Source: Streptococcus mitis (lineage in GTDB: Bacteria; Bacillota; Bacilli; Lactobacillales; Streptococcaceae). From it: DNA of 64,000 nucleotides. The stretch covers positions 1,184,501-1,248,500 of the forward strand of contig NZ_CP028415.1 in NCBI RefSeq assembly GCF_000722765.2, read 5' to 3'. The notes under the pieces are model-generated. The model saw nothing but the letters and a program-made list of their open reading frames with translations. It had not been told where the DNA came from and did no database searches. The position numbers and the translations under genes are program-made. Of the stretch, positions 23,399 through 32,303 are shown piece by piece; position 1 is the first letter of the stretch, and each line of letters opens with the position of its first letter.

Positions 23399-24724
23399 CT
23401 AATCCCACTTCAATCCTACATGTTCGTTCATTTCTTTATAGGCTGTATCAATTCGTTCCTTAGTCGCTTCATCTAACTGGTCACGATGACTACCACCCTC
23501 GATAAAATCTTCTAAGATGTAGGTTTGGTAAAGGAAGAGTGGATAACCTTCTGGAGAATAGGTTCCTTTCGGTGTACGATTTACCCAAGAAGGATGTGCT
23601 TTAGCAGTTTCGATTGTCGTCTTGCCATCCTTTTTCTTAATGGTCACATCCATAAGAACACCACGCTCTGTCCACTTAGCATTCTCTTCATCTTGCATGG
23701 TTTCAATTCGTTGATTGGAAATGAAGTTCCCCATTGAATAGATAATGAGTTTCTTGTCTCCATCTTTTTCAACCGTTTCAGATGGTTCAACTACGTGAGG
23801 GTGCCCTCCAAAGATAATATCAGCTCCCCAATCGATCATTTTGTGATAAAGAACCTTTTGTTCTTCAGTTGGTTCCAAGCGATACTCCACACCCATCTGA
23901 GGCATGATAATGGTAATATCCGCTTCCTTCTCAGCCCGTTCAATTTCAGCCTTCATCTTGTCTTCATTTAGGTCTGAAAGATAGCGATTATAATCTTCCT
24001 GAGAAATACTTTGCTCAATTCCATTAAAACCATAAGAATAAGCCAAAAGTGCAACCTTGATACCATTCACTTCCTTGATAACCAGTGGAGCTTGATCACG
24101 GGACTCATGCGTATACACTCCAATAGGCGTCATACCTGCCTTTTCAATTGCATCTGCTGTTGAAACGACACCTTCTATTTGTGAATCTAGGATATGGTTA
24201 TGCGCCAAGTCTAGCACTTGATAACCGGCATCCTTGATGGCATCCATGACTTCGCCAGGTGCATTAAAGAGAGGATAACCTGCCAAATAGTGGTCCTTGT
24301 TCACAGTACCTTCAAAATCACCTAAAATCAAGTCTGCTTGTTTGAGCCATGGTTTCACATAATCAAAATTTTCATGAAAATCATAGGTTCCATCTTCTTT
24401 TAAGGCAGAACGATAGATGGGAATATGATAGAGGAGGTCCCCGTTGGCCATAATTCTAGCAGTTCTTTCCTCTTCCTGATCTTTAGCATTTTGATTGGTC
24501 TTATTTGCTTCTTGAGAAACGGCATCCTTTTTTTGACTGGTCAAGGGGATTCCTTGGAAACTTTCAAACAACAAGACCAAGCCCATTGATAAAGCAACTG
24601 CTAGTAAAAGTATCGCCACAAATCCCTTATTACTCCACTTGCGATAACTCCTAAAAAAGTTTACAAAACCCCTCATAAAACGAAAAACTGGTCCACGTTT
24701 ATGTCTATCTTGTCTTCTTTGCAT
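23399..24724 (-). CDS. CapA/PgsA-family membrane-anchored metallophosphatase-like protein
   Basis: About 441 residues. A basic N-terminus and one membrane helix (about residues 37-57, FVAILLLAVALSMGLVLL) anchor an external CapA domain with MANGDLLYHIPIY, GDFEGTVN, DLAHNHILD and FGGHPHVVEP, the metal-ligand motifs of this calcineurin-like family. CapA/PgsA proteins take part in poly-gamma-glutamate capsule synthesis in bacilli, but no pgsBC genes are here, so the streptococcal role is open. I chose ATG 24724 (MQRRQDRHK) because GGGAG is eight bases upstream. ATG 24730 is too close to that site. Confidence 0.82.
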   Translation of the reverse strand: MQRRQDRHKRGPVFRFMRGFVNFFRSYRKWSNKGFVAILLLAVALSMGLVLLFESFQGIPLTSQKKDAVSQEANKTNQNAKDQEEERTARIMANGDLLYHIPIYRSALKEDGTYDFHENFDYVKPWLKQADLILGDFEGTVNKDHYLAGYPLFNAPGEVMDAIKDAGYQVLDLAHNHILDSQIEGVVSTADAIEKAGMTPIGVYTHESRDQAPLVIKEVNGIKVALLAYSYGFNGIEQSISQEDYNRYLSDLNEDKMKAEIERAEKEADITIIMPQMGVEYRLEPTEEQKVLYHKMIDWGADIIFGGHPHVVEPSETVEKDGDKKLIIYSMGNFISNQRIETMQDEENAKWTERGVLMDVTIKKKDGKTTIETAKAHPSWVNRTPKGTYSPEGYPLFLYQTYILEDFIEGGSHRDQLDEATKERIDTAYKEMNEHVGLKWD

Positions 24725-24895
24725 CTTCATTCTCCCTTTCTAATGCAAGCCTTTTCTTTTTATTATATCACAGATAAGTATTTCTTTCACAATTGAATTG
24801 AACTTCGTATCTATTTTCTATAAATCCTAAAGTCTGTAATACTTTCAATCCTTGTCATTTTGTGATATCATGTAGAGGTAATGAAAGGAGAGAAA

Positions 24896-25507
24896 ATGTC
24901 TGCTATAGAACGTATTACAAAAGCTGCTCACTTAATTGATATGAACGATATTATCCGCGAAGGGAATCCTACTCTACGCGCGGTTGCTGAGGAAGTCACT
25001 TTCCCCCTATCTGATCAGGAAATCATCCTTGGCGAAAAGATGATGCAATTTCTTAAACATTCCCAAGATCCCGTCATGGCTGAAAAAATGGGACTCCGAG
25101 GTGGTGTTGGACTTGCTGCTCCTCAATTAGATATCTCAAAACGCATTATCGCTGTTTTGGTGCCAAACATTGTCGAAGAAGGCGAAACTCCACAGGAAGC
25201 TTACGACTTGCAAGCTATTATGTACAATCCAAAAATCGTCTCTCACTCTGTTCAAGATGCTGCTCTTGGCGAAGGAGAAGGTTGCCTATCTGTTGACCGT
25301 AACGTGCCTGGCTATGTTGTTCGCCATGCCCGCGTTACCGTTGACTACTTTGACAAGGATGGAGAAAAACACCGTATCAAGCTCAAAGGCTACAACTCCA
25401 TCGTTGTTCAGCATGAAATTGACCACATTAACGGTATCATGTTTTACGATCGTATCAATGAAAAAGACCCATTTGCAGTTAAAGATGGTTTACTGATTCT
25501 AGAATAA
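24896..25507 (+). CDS. def: Peptide deformylase
   Basis: The 203-residue enzyme has all three motifs: [15 protein letters not shown] and [12 protein letters not shown] (metal ligands Cys, His, His). It removes the formyl group from the initiator Met of new proteins. The Gram-positive type 2 inserts are present. The start is ATG 24896 with AAAGGAGAG upstream. An in-frame ATG at 24881 contains the ribosome site and is not used. Confidence 0.96.
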   Translation: MSAIERITKAAHLIDMNDIIREGNPTLRAVAEEVTFPLSDQEIILGEKMMQFLKHSQDPVMAEKMGLRGGVGLAAPQLDISKRIIAVLVPNIVEEGETPQEAYDLQAIMYNPKIVSHSVQDAALGEGEGCLSVDRNVPGYVVRHARVTVDYFDKDGEKHRIKLKGYNSIVVQHEIDHINGIMFYDRINEKDPFAVKDGLLILE

Positions 25508-25514
25508 AGAAAAT

Positions 25515-25536
25515 CCCGTTGCAAGACGGGGTTTTG
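25515..25536 (+). terminator. Terminator after def
   Basis: CCCGT/ACGGG stem followed by GTTTTGTG. A TATAAT just after it (25540-25545) may be the -10 of the next gene. Confidence 0.65.
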
Positions 25537-25551
25537 TGTTATAATAGAGGC

Positions 25552-26280
25552 ATGAAAACAAATGATATTGTCTATGGCGTCCACGCCGTTACCGAAGCCC
25601 TCCTTGCAAACACAGGAAACAAACTTTACCTCCAAGAAGATCTCCGAGGTAAGAATCTTGAGAAAGTCAAGGAACTGGCTACAGAAAAGAAGGTGTCCAT
25701 TTCTTGGACATCAAAAAAATCCCTCTCTGAGATGACTGAAGGTGCTGTTCACCAAGGTTTTGTTCTACGAGTATCTGAATTTGCCTACAGCGAGCTGGAT
25801 CACATTCTTTCAAAAACACGTCAAGAAGAAAATCCACTTCTATTGATTCTGGACGGACTAACTGACCCTCACAACTTAGGCTCCATCTTAAGAACCGCTG
25901 ATGCTACCAATGTTTCAGGAGTCATCATTCCCAAGCACCGTGCTGTCGGAGTTACTCCTGTTGTTGCCAAAACGGCCACAGGTGCTATTGAGCACGTTCC
26001 AATTGCGCGAGTGACCAATCTAAGCCAAACTCTGGACAAACTCAAGGATGAAGGCTTCTGGACCTTTGGAACGGATATGAACGGTACTCCTTGCCACAAG
26101 TGGAATACAAAAGGGAAAATCGCCCTCATTATCGGAAATGAAGGAAAAGGCATTTCTAGCAACATCAAAAAACAGGTCGATGAAATGATTACCATTCCTA
26201 TGAATGGACATGTTCAAAGCCTCAATGCCAGTGTTGCTGCAGCCATTCTCATGTACGAAGTTTTCCGAAATAGACTATAA
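25552..26280 (+). CDS. SpoU/TrmH-family 23S rRNA 2'-O-methyltransferase (RlmB-like)
   Basis: The 242-residue protein has an N-terminal L30e-like substrate-binding domain and a SPOUT knot domain with NLGSILRTADATNVSGVIIP, IGNEGKGIS and IPMNGHVQSLNASVAAAI, the three SpoU motifs. RlmB methylates G2251 of 23S rRNA. A tRNA-modifying relative cannot be excluded. I take ATG 25552 as start. Earlier in-frame codons lie in the def terminator. Confidence 0.9.
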   Translation: MKTNDIVYGVHAVTEALLANTGNKLYLQEDLRGKNLEKVKELATEKKVSISWTSKKSLSEMTEGAVHQGFVLRVSEFAYSELDHILSKTRQEENPLLLILDGLTDPHNLGSILRTADATNVSGVIIPKHRAVGVTPVVAKTATGAIEHVPIARVTNLSQTLDKLKDEGFWTFGTDMNGTPCHKWNTKGKIALIIGNEGKGISSNIKKQVDEMITIPMNGHVQSLNASVAAAILMYEVFRNRL

Positions 26281-26315
26281 AAAAAGTTTCCAGTCATCTG
26301 ATTGGAAACTTTTTT
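26281..26315 (+). terminator. Terminator of the rRNA methyltransferase gene
   Basis: AAAAAGTTTCCA and TGGAAACTTTTT with a 10-nt loop, immediately after the stop codon. Confidence 0.85.
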
Positions 26316-26320
26316 ATGAT

Positions 26321-26698
26321 TATACTCAATGAAAATCAAAGAGCAAACTAGGAAGCTAGCTATAGACAGCTCAAAGCACTGCTTTAAGGTTGTAGATAAG
26401 ACTGACGAAGTCAGCTCAAAACACTGTTTTGAGGTTGTGGATAGAACTGACGAAGTCAGATCAAAACACTGTTTTGAGGTTGCAGATAGAACTGACGAAG
26501 TCAGCTCAAAACACTGTTTTGAGGTTGCAGATAGAACTGACGAAGTCAGCTCAAAACACTGTTTTGAGGTTGCAGATAGAACTGACGAAGTCAGCTCAAA
26601 ACACTGTTTTGAGGTTGCAGATAGAACTGACGAAGTCAGTAACATATATACGGCAAAGCGAAGTTGACGTGGTTTGAAGAGATTTTCGAAGTGTATTA
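26321..26698. repeat. BOX element: boxA, five boxB units of 45 bp, boxC
   Basis: It starts with the boxA-like TATACTCAATGAAAATCAAA. ACTGACGAAGTCAG then recurs at 26401, 26446, 26491, 26536, 26581 and 26626, giving five 45-bp boxB units, some nearly identical. A boxC-like end (GCGAAGTTGACGTGG...) reaches 26698. BOX elements are dispersed, probably non-autonomous repeats of pneumococcus and relatives. Because 45 is divisible by three, both strands show long but meaningless reading frames. The right end overlaps the trxB stop codon. Confidence 0.9.
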
Positions 26699-27607
26699 AC
26701 TATGTTCTGTGATAAATTTATAGGCTTCTTGACCAGCGATAGCTCCATCTCCAACTGCTGTTGTTACTTGGCGAAGGTCTTTCAAGCGAACATCTCCAAC
26801 GGCAAAGATACCATCAACTACAGTTTTCATGTGGTTATCTGTCACAATCCATCCAGCCTGATCTTGGATATTCAATTCTTTAACAAAATCGCTAAGAGGG
26901 TCCAAGCCAACATAGATAAAGACACCACCGAAGGCTTGTTCTGTCACTTGACCTGTTTTCACATTTTCAAATACGACAGATTCTACTCGGTTTTCACCCT
27001 TGATTTCCTTCACTACAGAATCCCAGATAAAGCTGATTTTCTCATTCGCAAAGGCACGGTCTTGTAAAACTTTTTGGGCGCGAAGTTGATCACGACGGTG
27101 AACAATGGTAACAGTCTTGGCAAAACGAGTTAAGAAGAGGGCTTCTTCAACAGCTGAATCTCCACCACCGACTACCAACAAATCTTGGTCACGGAAAAAA
27201 GCACCATCACACACGGCACAGTAAGAAACACCACGACTGTTCAGTTCTTCTTCTCCAGGCACTCCCAAAGGACGGTGTTTAGAACCAGTTGCTATGATAA
27301 CTGTACGTGTTTCATATGTTTGGTCATCAGTAATCACTTTCTTAAAATCACCATGGTCTTCTACATTTTCAACATAACCATAAATGTGCTCAACACCAAG
27401 ATTTTCAAGCGGTTCAAACATCTTTTCAGCCAATTCTGGCCCACTAATATTAGCGTATCCAGGGTAATTTTCAATATCAGATGTATTATTCATCTGACCA
27501 CCTGGCAGACCACCTTCAATCAAGGCTACTTTTAAATTGCTTCGAGCAGCATACAAGGCCGCAGTCATCCCTGCAGGTCCAGCACCGATAATAATAGTAT
27601 CGTACAT
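26696..27607 (-). CDS. trxB: Thioredoxin reductase
   Basis: The 303-residue flavoprotein has FAD-binding GAGPAGMTAALYAAR, the redox pair in CAVCDGAFF, NADPH-binding GGGDSAVEEA and the C-terminal FAD motif GIFAVGDVR. It reduces thioredoxin with NADPH in the cytosol. Its TAA stop lies in the last bases of the BOX element. The 78-residue membrane protein gene lies upstream on the same strand. Confidence 0.96.
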   Translation of the reverse strand: MYDTIIIGAGPAGMTAALYAARSNLKVALIEGGLPGGQMNNTSDIENYPGYANISGPELAEKMFEPLENLGVEHIYGYVENVEDHGDFKKVITDDQTYETRTVIIATGSKHRPLGVPGEEELNSRGVSYCAVCDGAFFRDQDLLVVGGGDSAVEEALFLTRFAKTVTIVHRRDQLRAQKVLQDRAFANEKISFIWDSVVKEIKGENRVESVVFENVKTGQVTEQAFGGVFIYVGLDPLSDFVKELNIQDQAGWIVTDNHMKTVVDGIFAVGDVRLKDLRQVTTAVGDGAIAGQEAYKFITEHS

Positions 27608-27672
27608 ATAGATTCCTTCTTTCTTGTTGTAACTATCTTTATTCTAACTCTTTCTTGTCAATCACGCAAGAA

Positions 27673-27897
27673 TTATGCCTTGAAAACAAGAATTAAACTC
27701 ATAACCGCAAACGATAATACTGGAACAACCAAGACCCCAATCATAATCATATCATAGAGATGGGCTTGGCGAGCCTTGGCTGTCTTATCAACTCCCGACA
27801 TGGCTCTCAGTCCAATCCAAATCCCTAAAAAAATCAGGACGAGGATGGTGGTCAAGATCAAACTCTCGAAATATAAAGAAAATAGTTGCAGTAGCAT
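27673..27897 (-). CDS. Small two-helix membrane protein (DUF4059-like)
   Basis: The 74-residue protein has two hydrophobic spans (MLLQLFSLYFESLILTTIL... and MIMIGVLVVPVLSFAV) separated by a basic loop. It is conserved between trxB and an amino-acid ABC transporter in pneumococcus-like genomes, as I remember it. ATG 27897 is preferred because GAGAG is six bases upstream. An ATG four codons earlier has only a weak site. Function unknown. Confidence 0.7.
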   Translation of the reverse strand: MLLQLFSLYFESLILTTILVLIFLGIWIGLRAMSGVDKTAKARQAHLYDMIMIGVLVVPVLSFAVMSLILVFKA

Positions 27898-27974
27898 GAT
27901 TTCTCTCATTTCTATCTTTTTTAAAGAGTAAACTCAGCTAGTCCAGCTAACTGAGTTTTCCTTTATCTATTATA

Positions 27975-28718
27975 TCAAATATAAGTCCGTTTGTAACTAG
28001 CAAAGAATTCTTTTGTCCGCTCTTCTTTAGGATGGTGGATAATCTCATCCGGTGTTCCAGACTCGATGATTTTCCCCTTATCTAAGAAGAGAATCTTATC
28101 AGCCACTTGGGCTACAAAGGACATGTCATGACTGACCAAAATCATGGTTTGACCTGACTTAGCAGCATCTGCAATAGACTTTTCTACTTCACCGACCAAT
28201 TCTGGGTCAAGGGCTGAAGTTGGTTCGTCTAAGAGCAAGACATCTGGTTTCATAGCAAGCGCGCGAGCTAGGGCAACCCGTTGCTTTTGTCCACCTGATA
28301 AATGGCGAGGATAATGGTTTTCACGATCAGAAAGCCCAACCTTAGCCAACTCTTCCTTGGCAATCTTAGTCGCTTCTTGATCAGACAATTTCTTGACAAC
28401 AACCAAGCCTTCTTTTACATTATCAAGTGCTGTTCGGCGTTCAAACAAATTAAACTGCTGAAATACCATAGACAACTTACGGCGTAGGGCAAGGATTTCT
28501 TCTTGAGTAATTTTAGAAAAATCAACTGAGAAATCATCAATCTGAATCGAGCCACTGTCAGGCGTTTCAAGATAATTGAGACTGCGAAGGAAGGTTGATT
28601 TTCCAGCTCCTGAAGAACCAATCAAGGCGACAACTTCGCCTTTTTGAATATCCAAGTTCAGATGATCCAAGACAGTCTGTCCTGAAAAGGATTTGCTTAA
28701 ATTCGAAATCTTAATCAT
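27975..28718 (-). CDS. Polar amino-acid ABC transporter, ATP-binding protein
   Basis: The 247-residue ATPase has Walker A GSSGAGKSTF, signature LSGGQKQRVALARALA, Walker B DVLLLDEPTSALDP and the H-loop SHDM, in the GlnQ/HisP pattern. It shares one base with the permease gene upstream. No binding-protein gene is adjacent, so the substrate-binding subunit must be encoded elsewhere. Substrate class (Gln, Cys, Arg or similar) is not determinable here. Confidence 0.92.
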   Translation of the reverse strand: MIKISNLSKSFSGQTVLDHLNLDIQKGEVVALIGSSGAGKSTFLRSLNYLETPDSGSIQIDDFSVDFSKITQEEILALRRKLSMVFQQFNLFERRTALDNVKEGLVVVKKLSDQEATKIAKEELAKVGLSDRENHYPRHLSGGQKQRVALARALAMKPDVLLLDEPTSALDPELVGEVEKSIADAAKSGQTMILVSHDMSFVAQVADKILFLDKGKIIESGTPDEIIHHPKEERTKEFFASYKRTYI

Positions 28719-29518
28719 TAACGAAGGTCTCCTTTCACATCTGTTTGCACTGTATCGGGTGCAGAAATAGCCATTTTTCTCTCGATGAAACGACCGAGAC
28801 TTTCAATTCCGATATTGACTACCCAATAAACAAGGGCAACGGAGATAAAGCGTTCAAAATAGCGGTAATCAGCACCACCCAAAATCTGAGCTTGGGCAAA
28901 GACTTCCACAACACCCGCACTAAAGGCTAGGGAAGTTCCCTTGGTCAAGCCGATTAGGGAATTGATTAAGGTTGGAGTTGCCACAACTGCTGCATTTGGA
29001 ATAATCACGCGACGATAAACTTGTGCTCGGGTCATACCCAGACTGCGTGCCGCCTCAATCTCACCAGGATTTACTGAGAGAATGGCTGCACGAATGGTTT
29101 CACTAGCATAAGCTGCCTCATTAAAAGCAAAAGCAACAATCGCAAAAGCAGCAGCTGGAATCGCATTGATATTGAGACCTGTACCCCATTGCTGATTGAG
29201 AGCTTTTAAAGCCAAAGGAATTCCGTAGTAGGTCAACATGAGTTGCACTAAAATCGGTGTCCCTTTTAAGAAACTAACAAAGAAGGCCTGCAAGGGATAT
29301 AAAATTTTGACACGATTGATTTTCACAATGGCAAAAAGAAGTGCCAAAACCAAGCCAAAAAGAGCACCACCAATTGTCAACATAATCGTTGTTGGAAGTT
29401 GTTGGACAATTCTTGGAATCCCATCAAAGACCGAACGCAAGCTAAAAAGCTTGCCATCCGGAATCAATTGCATCAAGTTTTGGTACCAATCTGATGCTAA
29501 AATCGTTGTAACATTCAT
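28718..29518 (-). CDS. Polar amino-acid ABC transporter, permease
   Basis: The 266-residue protein has five or six membrane helices and the EAA loop (EIEAARSLGMTRAQVYRRVIIPNA) that docks with the ATPase, as in the His/Glu/Gln/Arg permease family. It is the first gene of the two-gene unit. It forms the channel, probably as a homodimer or with a partner from another locus. Confidence 0.92.
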   Translation of the reverse strand: MNVTTILASDWYQNLMQLIPDGKLFSLRSVFDGIPRIVQQLPTTIMLTIGGALFGLVLALLFAIVKINRVKILYPLQAFFVSFLKGTPILVQLMLTYYGIPLALKALNQQWGTGLNINAIPAAAFAIVAFAFNEAAYASETIRAAILSVNPGEIEAARSLGMTRAQVYRRVIIPNAAVVATPTLINSLIGLTKGTSLAFSAGVVEVFAQAQILGGADYRYFERFISVALVYWVVNIGIESLGRFIERKMAISAPDTVQTDVKGDLR

Positions 29519-29648
29519 AAAAACATCCTCTCCTGATAATGATTCATTCTACCATACTTCTGCCGTCAATGAAATTATTTGCTACGGTCAGGTACAGACT
29601 TTGTCTACCTACTAGTTTATCATACTTTGAAACAGGGAGGCTATATAT

Positions 29649-29674
29649 TTTATCTATCAAAGAGATAGATAAAA
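29649..29674 (-). terminator. AT-rich hairpin after the ArsC/Spx-like gene
   Basis: TTTTATCTATC and GATAGATAAAA arms directly after the stop codon at 29676. Weak GC content makes efficient termination uncertain. Confidence 0.45.
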
Positions 29675-29675
29675 A

Positions 29676-30032
29676 CTATTTCAATCCCAATTCTTCATAA
29701 GATTTTCGATAACCAATTTGCTTAACAGTTCCATTTTCTACTAAAATCGGTCGTTTTAACAACATACCGTCGCTTGCTAGCAACTCGGCTGCTTCTTGGT
29801 TTGACAGACTTCCTACCTTATCTTTCAGCCCTAATTCACGGTATTTGATTCCACTGGTGTTGAAAAATTGCTTCAACTCGAAACCTGAGGTTTCTATCCA
29901 GTTTAAAATCATTTCTTGGCTTGGTGTTTCTTCGACAATGTGAACTGCTTTGTAGTCCACACCGAGTTGGTTTAATTCTTGTTTTGCTTTTTTACAAGTT
30001 GAACATTTTGGGTATTCGATAAATTCTAACAT
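29676..30032 (-). CDS. ArsC/Spx-family thioredoxin-fold protein
   Basis: The 118-residue protein starts MLEFIEYPKCSTCKKAKQEL. The CxxC (CSTC) near residue 10 and the RPILVENG segment are typical of ArsC/Spx/YffB proteins. True Spx binds RNA polymerase in oxidative stress, but this sequence is nearer the arsenate-reductase-like branch of unclear function. ATG 30032 is used. A GTG three codons earlier is also possible. It is the last gene of a run with ogt and a GNAT gene. Confidence 0.78.
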   Translation of the reverse strand: MLEFIEYPKCSTCKKAKQELNQLGVDYKAVHIVEETPSQEMILNWIETSGFELKQFFNTSGIKYRELGLKDKVGSLSNQEAAELLASDGMLLKRPILVENGTVKQIGYRKSYEELGLK

Positions 30033-30049
30033 GTCTTTCACTTTCTATT

Positions 30050-30553
30050 TTATTCTTTAAAATCTGCTCCTTCATGCTCCAAGAGCCAGAATTTCTTTTC
30101 CACCCCTGCGGCATAACCAGTCAGACGCTTGCCTGCTCCCAGCACACGATGACAAGGCACAAGGATGGACCAAGGATTTCGTCCTACAGCTCCACCAATT
30201 GCTTGAGCAGAAGCCACTTGTAGGTCTTGGGCTATTTGTCCATAGGTCACTGTCTGACCATAAGGAATTCCCTGTAAATAGGACCAAACTCGCTTTTCAA
30301 AATCCGTTCCGATTGGAGCCAAGGGCAAGTCGGATAAATCCCGAGACTTGCCTTTAAAGTAAGCATCTAAGCAAGCAATAACTGGGTCTAAAATGGGATG
30401 ACTAACAACTGCTTCTATCGTGTCATCTCCTAGTCCCCTCTCAAAATACTTCTGCTCCTGCACCCAAATGCCATACAAATAATGGTCATCAGCTACGAGA
30501 GAAAGGGGGCCAATTGGCGAAGAGTAGAGCATTTTGGCATACTTCTTTTGCAT
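30050..30553 (-). CDS. ogt: Methylated-DNA-protein-cysteine methyltransferase
   Basis: The 167-residue protein has the DNA-binding HTH region and the suicide active site NPWSILVPCHRVLG, where Cys accepts the alkyl group from O6-methylguanine. The N-terminal ribonuclease-like domain is present. Its ATG overlaps the stop of the GNAT gene by one base, so the two are translationally coupled. Confidence 0.93.
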   Translation of the reverse strand: MQKKYAKMLYSSPIGPLSLVADDHYLYGIWVQEQKYFERGLGDDTIEAVVSHPILDPVIACLDAYFKGKSRDLSDLPLAPIGTDFEKRVWSYLQGIPYGQTVTYGQIAQDLQVASAQAIGGAVGRNPWSILVPCHRVLGAGKRLTGYAAGVEKKFWLLEHEGADFKE

Positions 30554-31047
30554 TATTTCTTCAATTTTTGATAGGCCAAGCGTTCGCCATCAACATGCAC
30601 TTTACCAACCTGTTTAAAACCAAGTTTTTCAAAAATATGTTGCATGACCTTGTTGGCAACATGCGTATCTGAGCGAAAATCTAGATAATCAAATCCTTCA
30701 ATCAAGCCCTCTAAGAAGGTTTGAGCAACTCCTTGTCCCTGCACATCTGCTGCCACAGCAATACGGTGAAAGACTAGATATTCTGACTCTCCAGCTTGCC
30801 AGTTTCCCTCATAAATATCTTCATAGGCCTCCTCTGGACTCTTAGTCACAGCAGCATAGGCTACTAGTTCTCCATCTTCCAAGGCTATATAGGCTTGACC
30901 TGAGATTATATCCTCAATAATAATATTAGCATTTGGATAACCATTTTGCCACTGGTCACTACCAGCATCTGCTAAACATTTCTTGGCTTCCTCAATCACC
31001 TGCATAATGGCATCTACTTCATTTGGAAAAGCTAAACGAATCTCCAT
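30553..31047 (-). CDS. GNAT-family N-acetyltransferase
   Basis: The 164-residue protein starts MEIRLAFPNEVDAIMQVIEEA. It has the acetyl-CoA loop region (RIAVAADVQGQGVAQTFLEGL) and a C-terminal LGFKQVGKVH, the usual GNAT pattern. Start ATG 31047 has GAGGAG nine bases upstream. An ATG 12 codons earlier lacks a good site. Substrate unknown. Confidence 0.85.
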   Translation of the reverse strand: MEIRLAFPNEVDAIMQVIEEAKKCLADAGSDQWQNGYPNANIIIEDIISGQAYIALEDGELVAYAAVTKSPEEAYEDIYEGNWQAGESEYLVFHRIAVAADVQGQGVAQTFLEGLIEGFDYLDFRSDTHVANKVMQHIFEKLGFKQVGKVHVDGERLAYQKLKK

Positions 31048-31118
31048 CTTTTCTCCTCTTTTCTGACTAGTTTCTCCCATCATAGCATAATTTAAGCCTT
31101 TTCACAAGCAGTTAAAAC

Positions 31119-31147
31119 TTGACTTTTTGTTTTTGTTATTTTATAAT
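31119..31147 (+). promoter_or_regulatory. Promoter of the DUF1836/hemolysin III pair
   Basis: TTGACT (31119-31124), 17-bp spacer, TATAAT (31142-31147), 35 bp before the ATG. Confidence 0.75.
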
Positions 31148-31181
31148 CTAGTTATCAAAACGAGATAAAAAGGAGTTGAAA

Positions 31182-31628
31182 ATGAAAACTACCTTTTCCT
31201 ACCCTAAATGGGCAGAAATTCCAAACATTGACCTCTATCTGGACCAGGTTTTGCTCTATGTCAATCAGGTCTGCGCCCCTATCTCTCCTGATAAAGACAA
31301 GGGCCTGACAGCATCTATGGTCAATAACTATGTCAAACATGGTTACCTGACAAAGCCTGACAAGAAAAAATACCAACGCCAACAAATTGCCCGTTTGATT
31401 GCTATCACAACCCTCAAGTCTGTATTTTCTATTCAAGAAATAGCTCAGACACTGAATACTCTACAAAGTCAAGCAAGTTCAGAGCAACTCTACGATGCTT
31501 TTGTGGACTACATGAACCAAGGGATTGACCCAGCTAACCCCATTATCCAAACCAGCTGCCAAACCGTTAAACTCTATCACCAAACCCTAGACTTAATCCA
31601 TCATAATCAAGAGGAGGTAATCCAATGA
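31182..31628 (+). CDS. DUF1836-like protein with MerR/HTH-like N-terminus
   Basis: The 148-residue protein contains ASMVNNYVKHGYLTKPDKKKY, a winged-helix-like segment near residues 45-65. Helices follow (QQIARLIAITTLKSVFSIQEI), the layout of DUF1836 proteins that are thought to bind DNA. Start ATG 31182 follows AAGGAG. A TTG two codons earlier overlaps the site. It overlaps the hemolysin III-type gene by 4 bp, so the two are co-translated. Regulatory role is a guess. Confidence 0.72.
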   Translation: MKTTFSYPKWAEIPNIDLYLDQVLLYVNQVCAPISPDKDKGLTASMVNNYVKHGYLTKPDKKKYQRQQIARLIAITTLKSVFSIQEIAQTLNTLQSQASSEQLYDAFVDYMNQGIDPANPIIQTSCQTVKLYHQTLDLIHHNQEEVIQ

Positions 31629-32272
31629 ACACTAGTCTTAAACTCAGCAAACAACTCAGTTTTGGAGAGGAGATTGCTAATAGTGTGACCCATGCTGTAG
31701 GTGCAGTCATCATGCTCATCTTACTCCCCATTTCATCCACCTATAGTTATGAAGCACACGGATTTTTATCCTCTATCGGCGTTTCCATTTTCGTTATCAG
31801 TCTCTTTCTTATGTTTCTATCATCCACTATTTATCACTCTATGGCCTATGGTTCGACCCATAAATATGTCTTGCGGATCATCGACCATTCAATGATTTAT
31901 GTGGCTATCGCAGGTTCTTACACGCCGGTCGTATTGACTTTGATGAATAACTGGTTTGGTTATCTGATTATTGCCATCCAGTGGGGAACGACCATTTTTG
32001 GTATTCTCTATAAAATCTTTGCTAAAAAAGTCAATGAGAAATTTAGCCTTGCTCTTTACCTGATTATGGGCTGGTTGGTTTTAGCTATCATTCCTGCCAT
32101 TATCAGTCAAACAACGCCAATTTTCTGGAGTCTCATGGTAACTGGCGGACTTTGTTATACAGTTGGAGCTGGATTTTACGCCAAGAAGAAACCTTATTTC
32201 CACATGATTTGGCATCTTTTTATCCTAGCCGCATCTGCCCTCCAATACATCGCCATTGTTTATTACATGTAA
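31625..32272 (+). CDS. Hemolysin III/PAQR-type membrane protein
   Basis: The 215-residue protein has seven predicted membrane helices and the family motifs EEIANSVTHAVGAV near the N-terminus, SSTIYHS in the second helix and HMIWHLFILAAS at the end. The conserved Ser/His residues bind zinc in PAQR relatives, which act as lipid hydrolases or receptors. In spite of the name, haemolytic activity is unproven for most members. It ends at a bidirectional terminator shared with pdxT. Confidence 0.88.
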   Translation: MNTSLKLSKQLSFGEEIANSVTHAVGAVIMLILLPISSTYSYEAHGFLSSIGVSIFVISLFLMFLSSTIYHSMAYGSTHKYVLRIIDHSMIYVAIAGSYTPVVLTLMNNWFGYLIIAIQWGTTIFGILYKIFAKKVNEKFSLALYLIMGWLVLAIIPAIISQTTPIFWSLMVTGGLCYTVGAGFYAKKKPYFHMIWHLFILAASALQYIAIVYYM

Positions 32273-32303
32273 AAAAGTTGAGAAACTCAGTCTCAACTTT
32301 TTT
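32271..32303. terminator. Bidirectional terminator between hemolysin III-type gene and pdxT
   Basis: AAAAAAGTTGAGA and TCTCAACTTTTTT arms (7-nt loop), serving convergent genes on both strands. Confidence 0.85.

Noticed and set aside
26401..26640. Possible CRISPR array (five regular 45-bp repeats)
   Set aside because: The whole 45-bp unit repeats with no unique spacers, and the flanks match boxA and boxC. It is a BOX element.
26214..26667. Open reading frames of 112 and 143 codons on both strands over the BOX repeats
   Set aside because: They arise because the 45-bp unit is a multiple of three. They lack ribosome sites and overlap the methyltransferase gene and terminator.
27975..29518. Naming the substrate of the amino-acid ABC transporter
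   Set aside because: No binding-protein gene is adjacent and the ATPase and permease motifs do not separate Gln, Cys, His or Arg systems.
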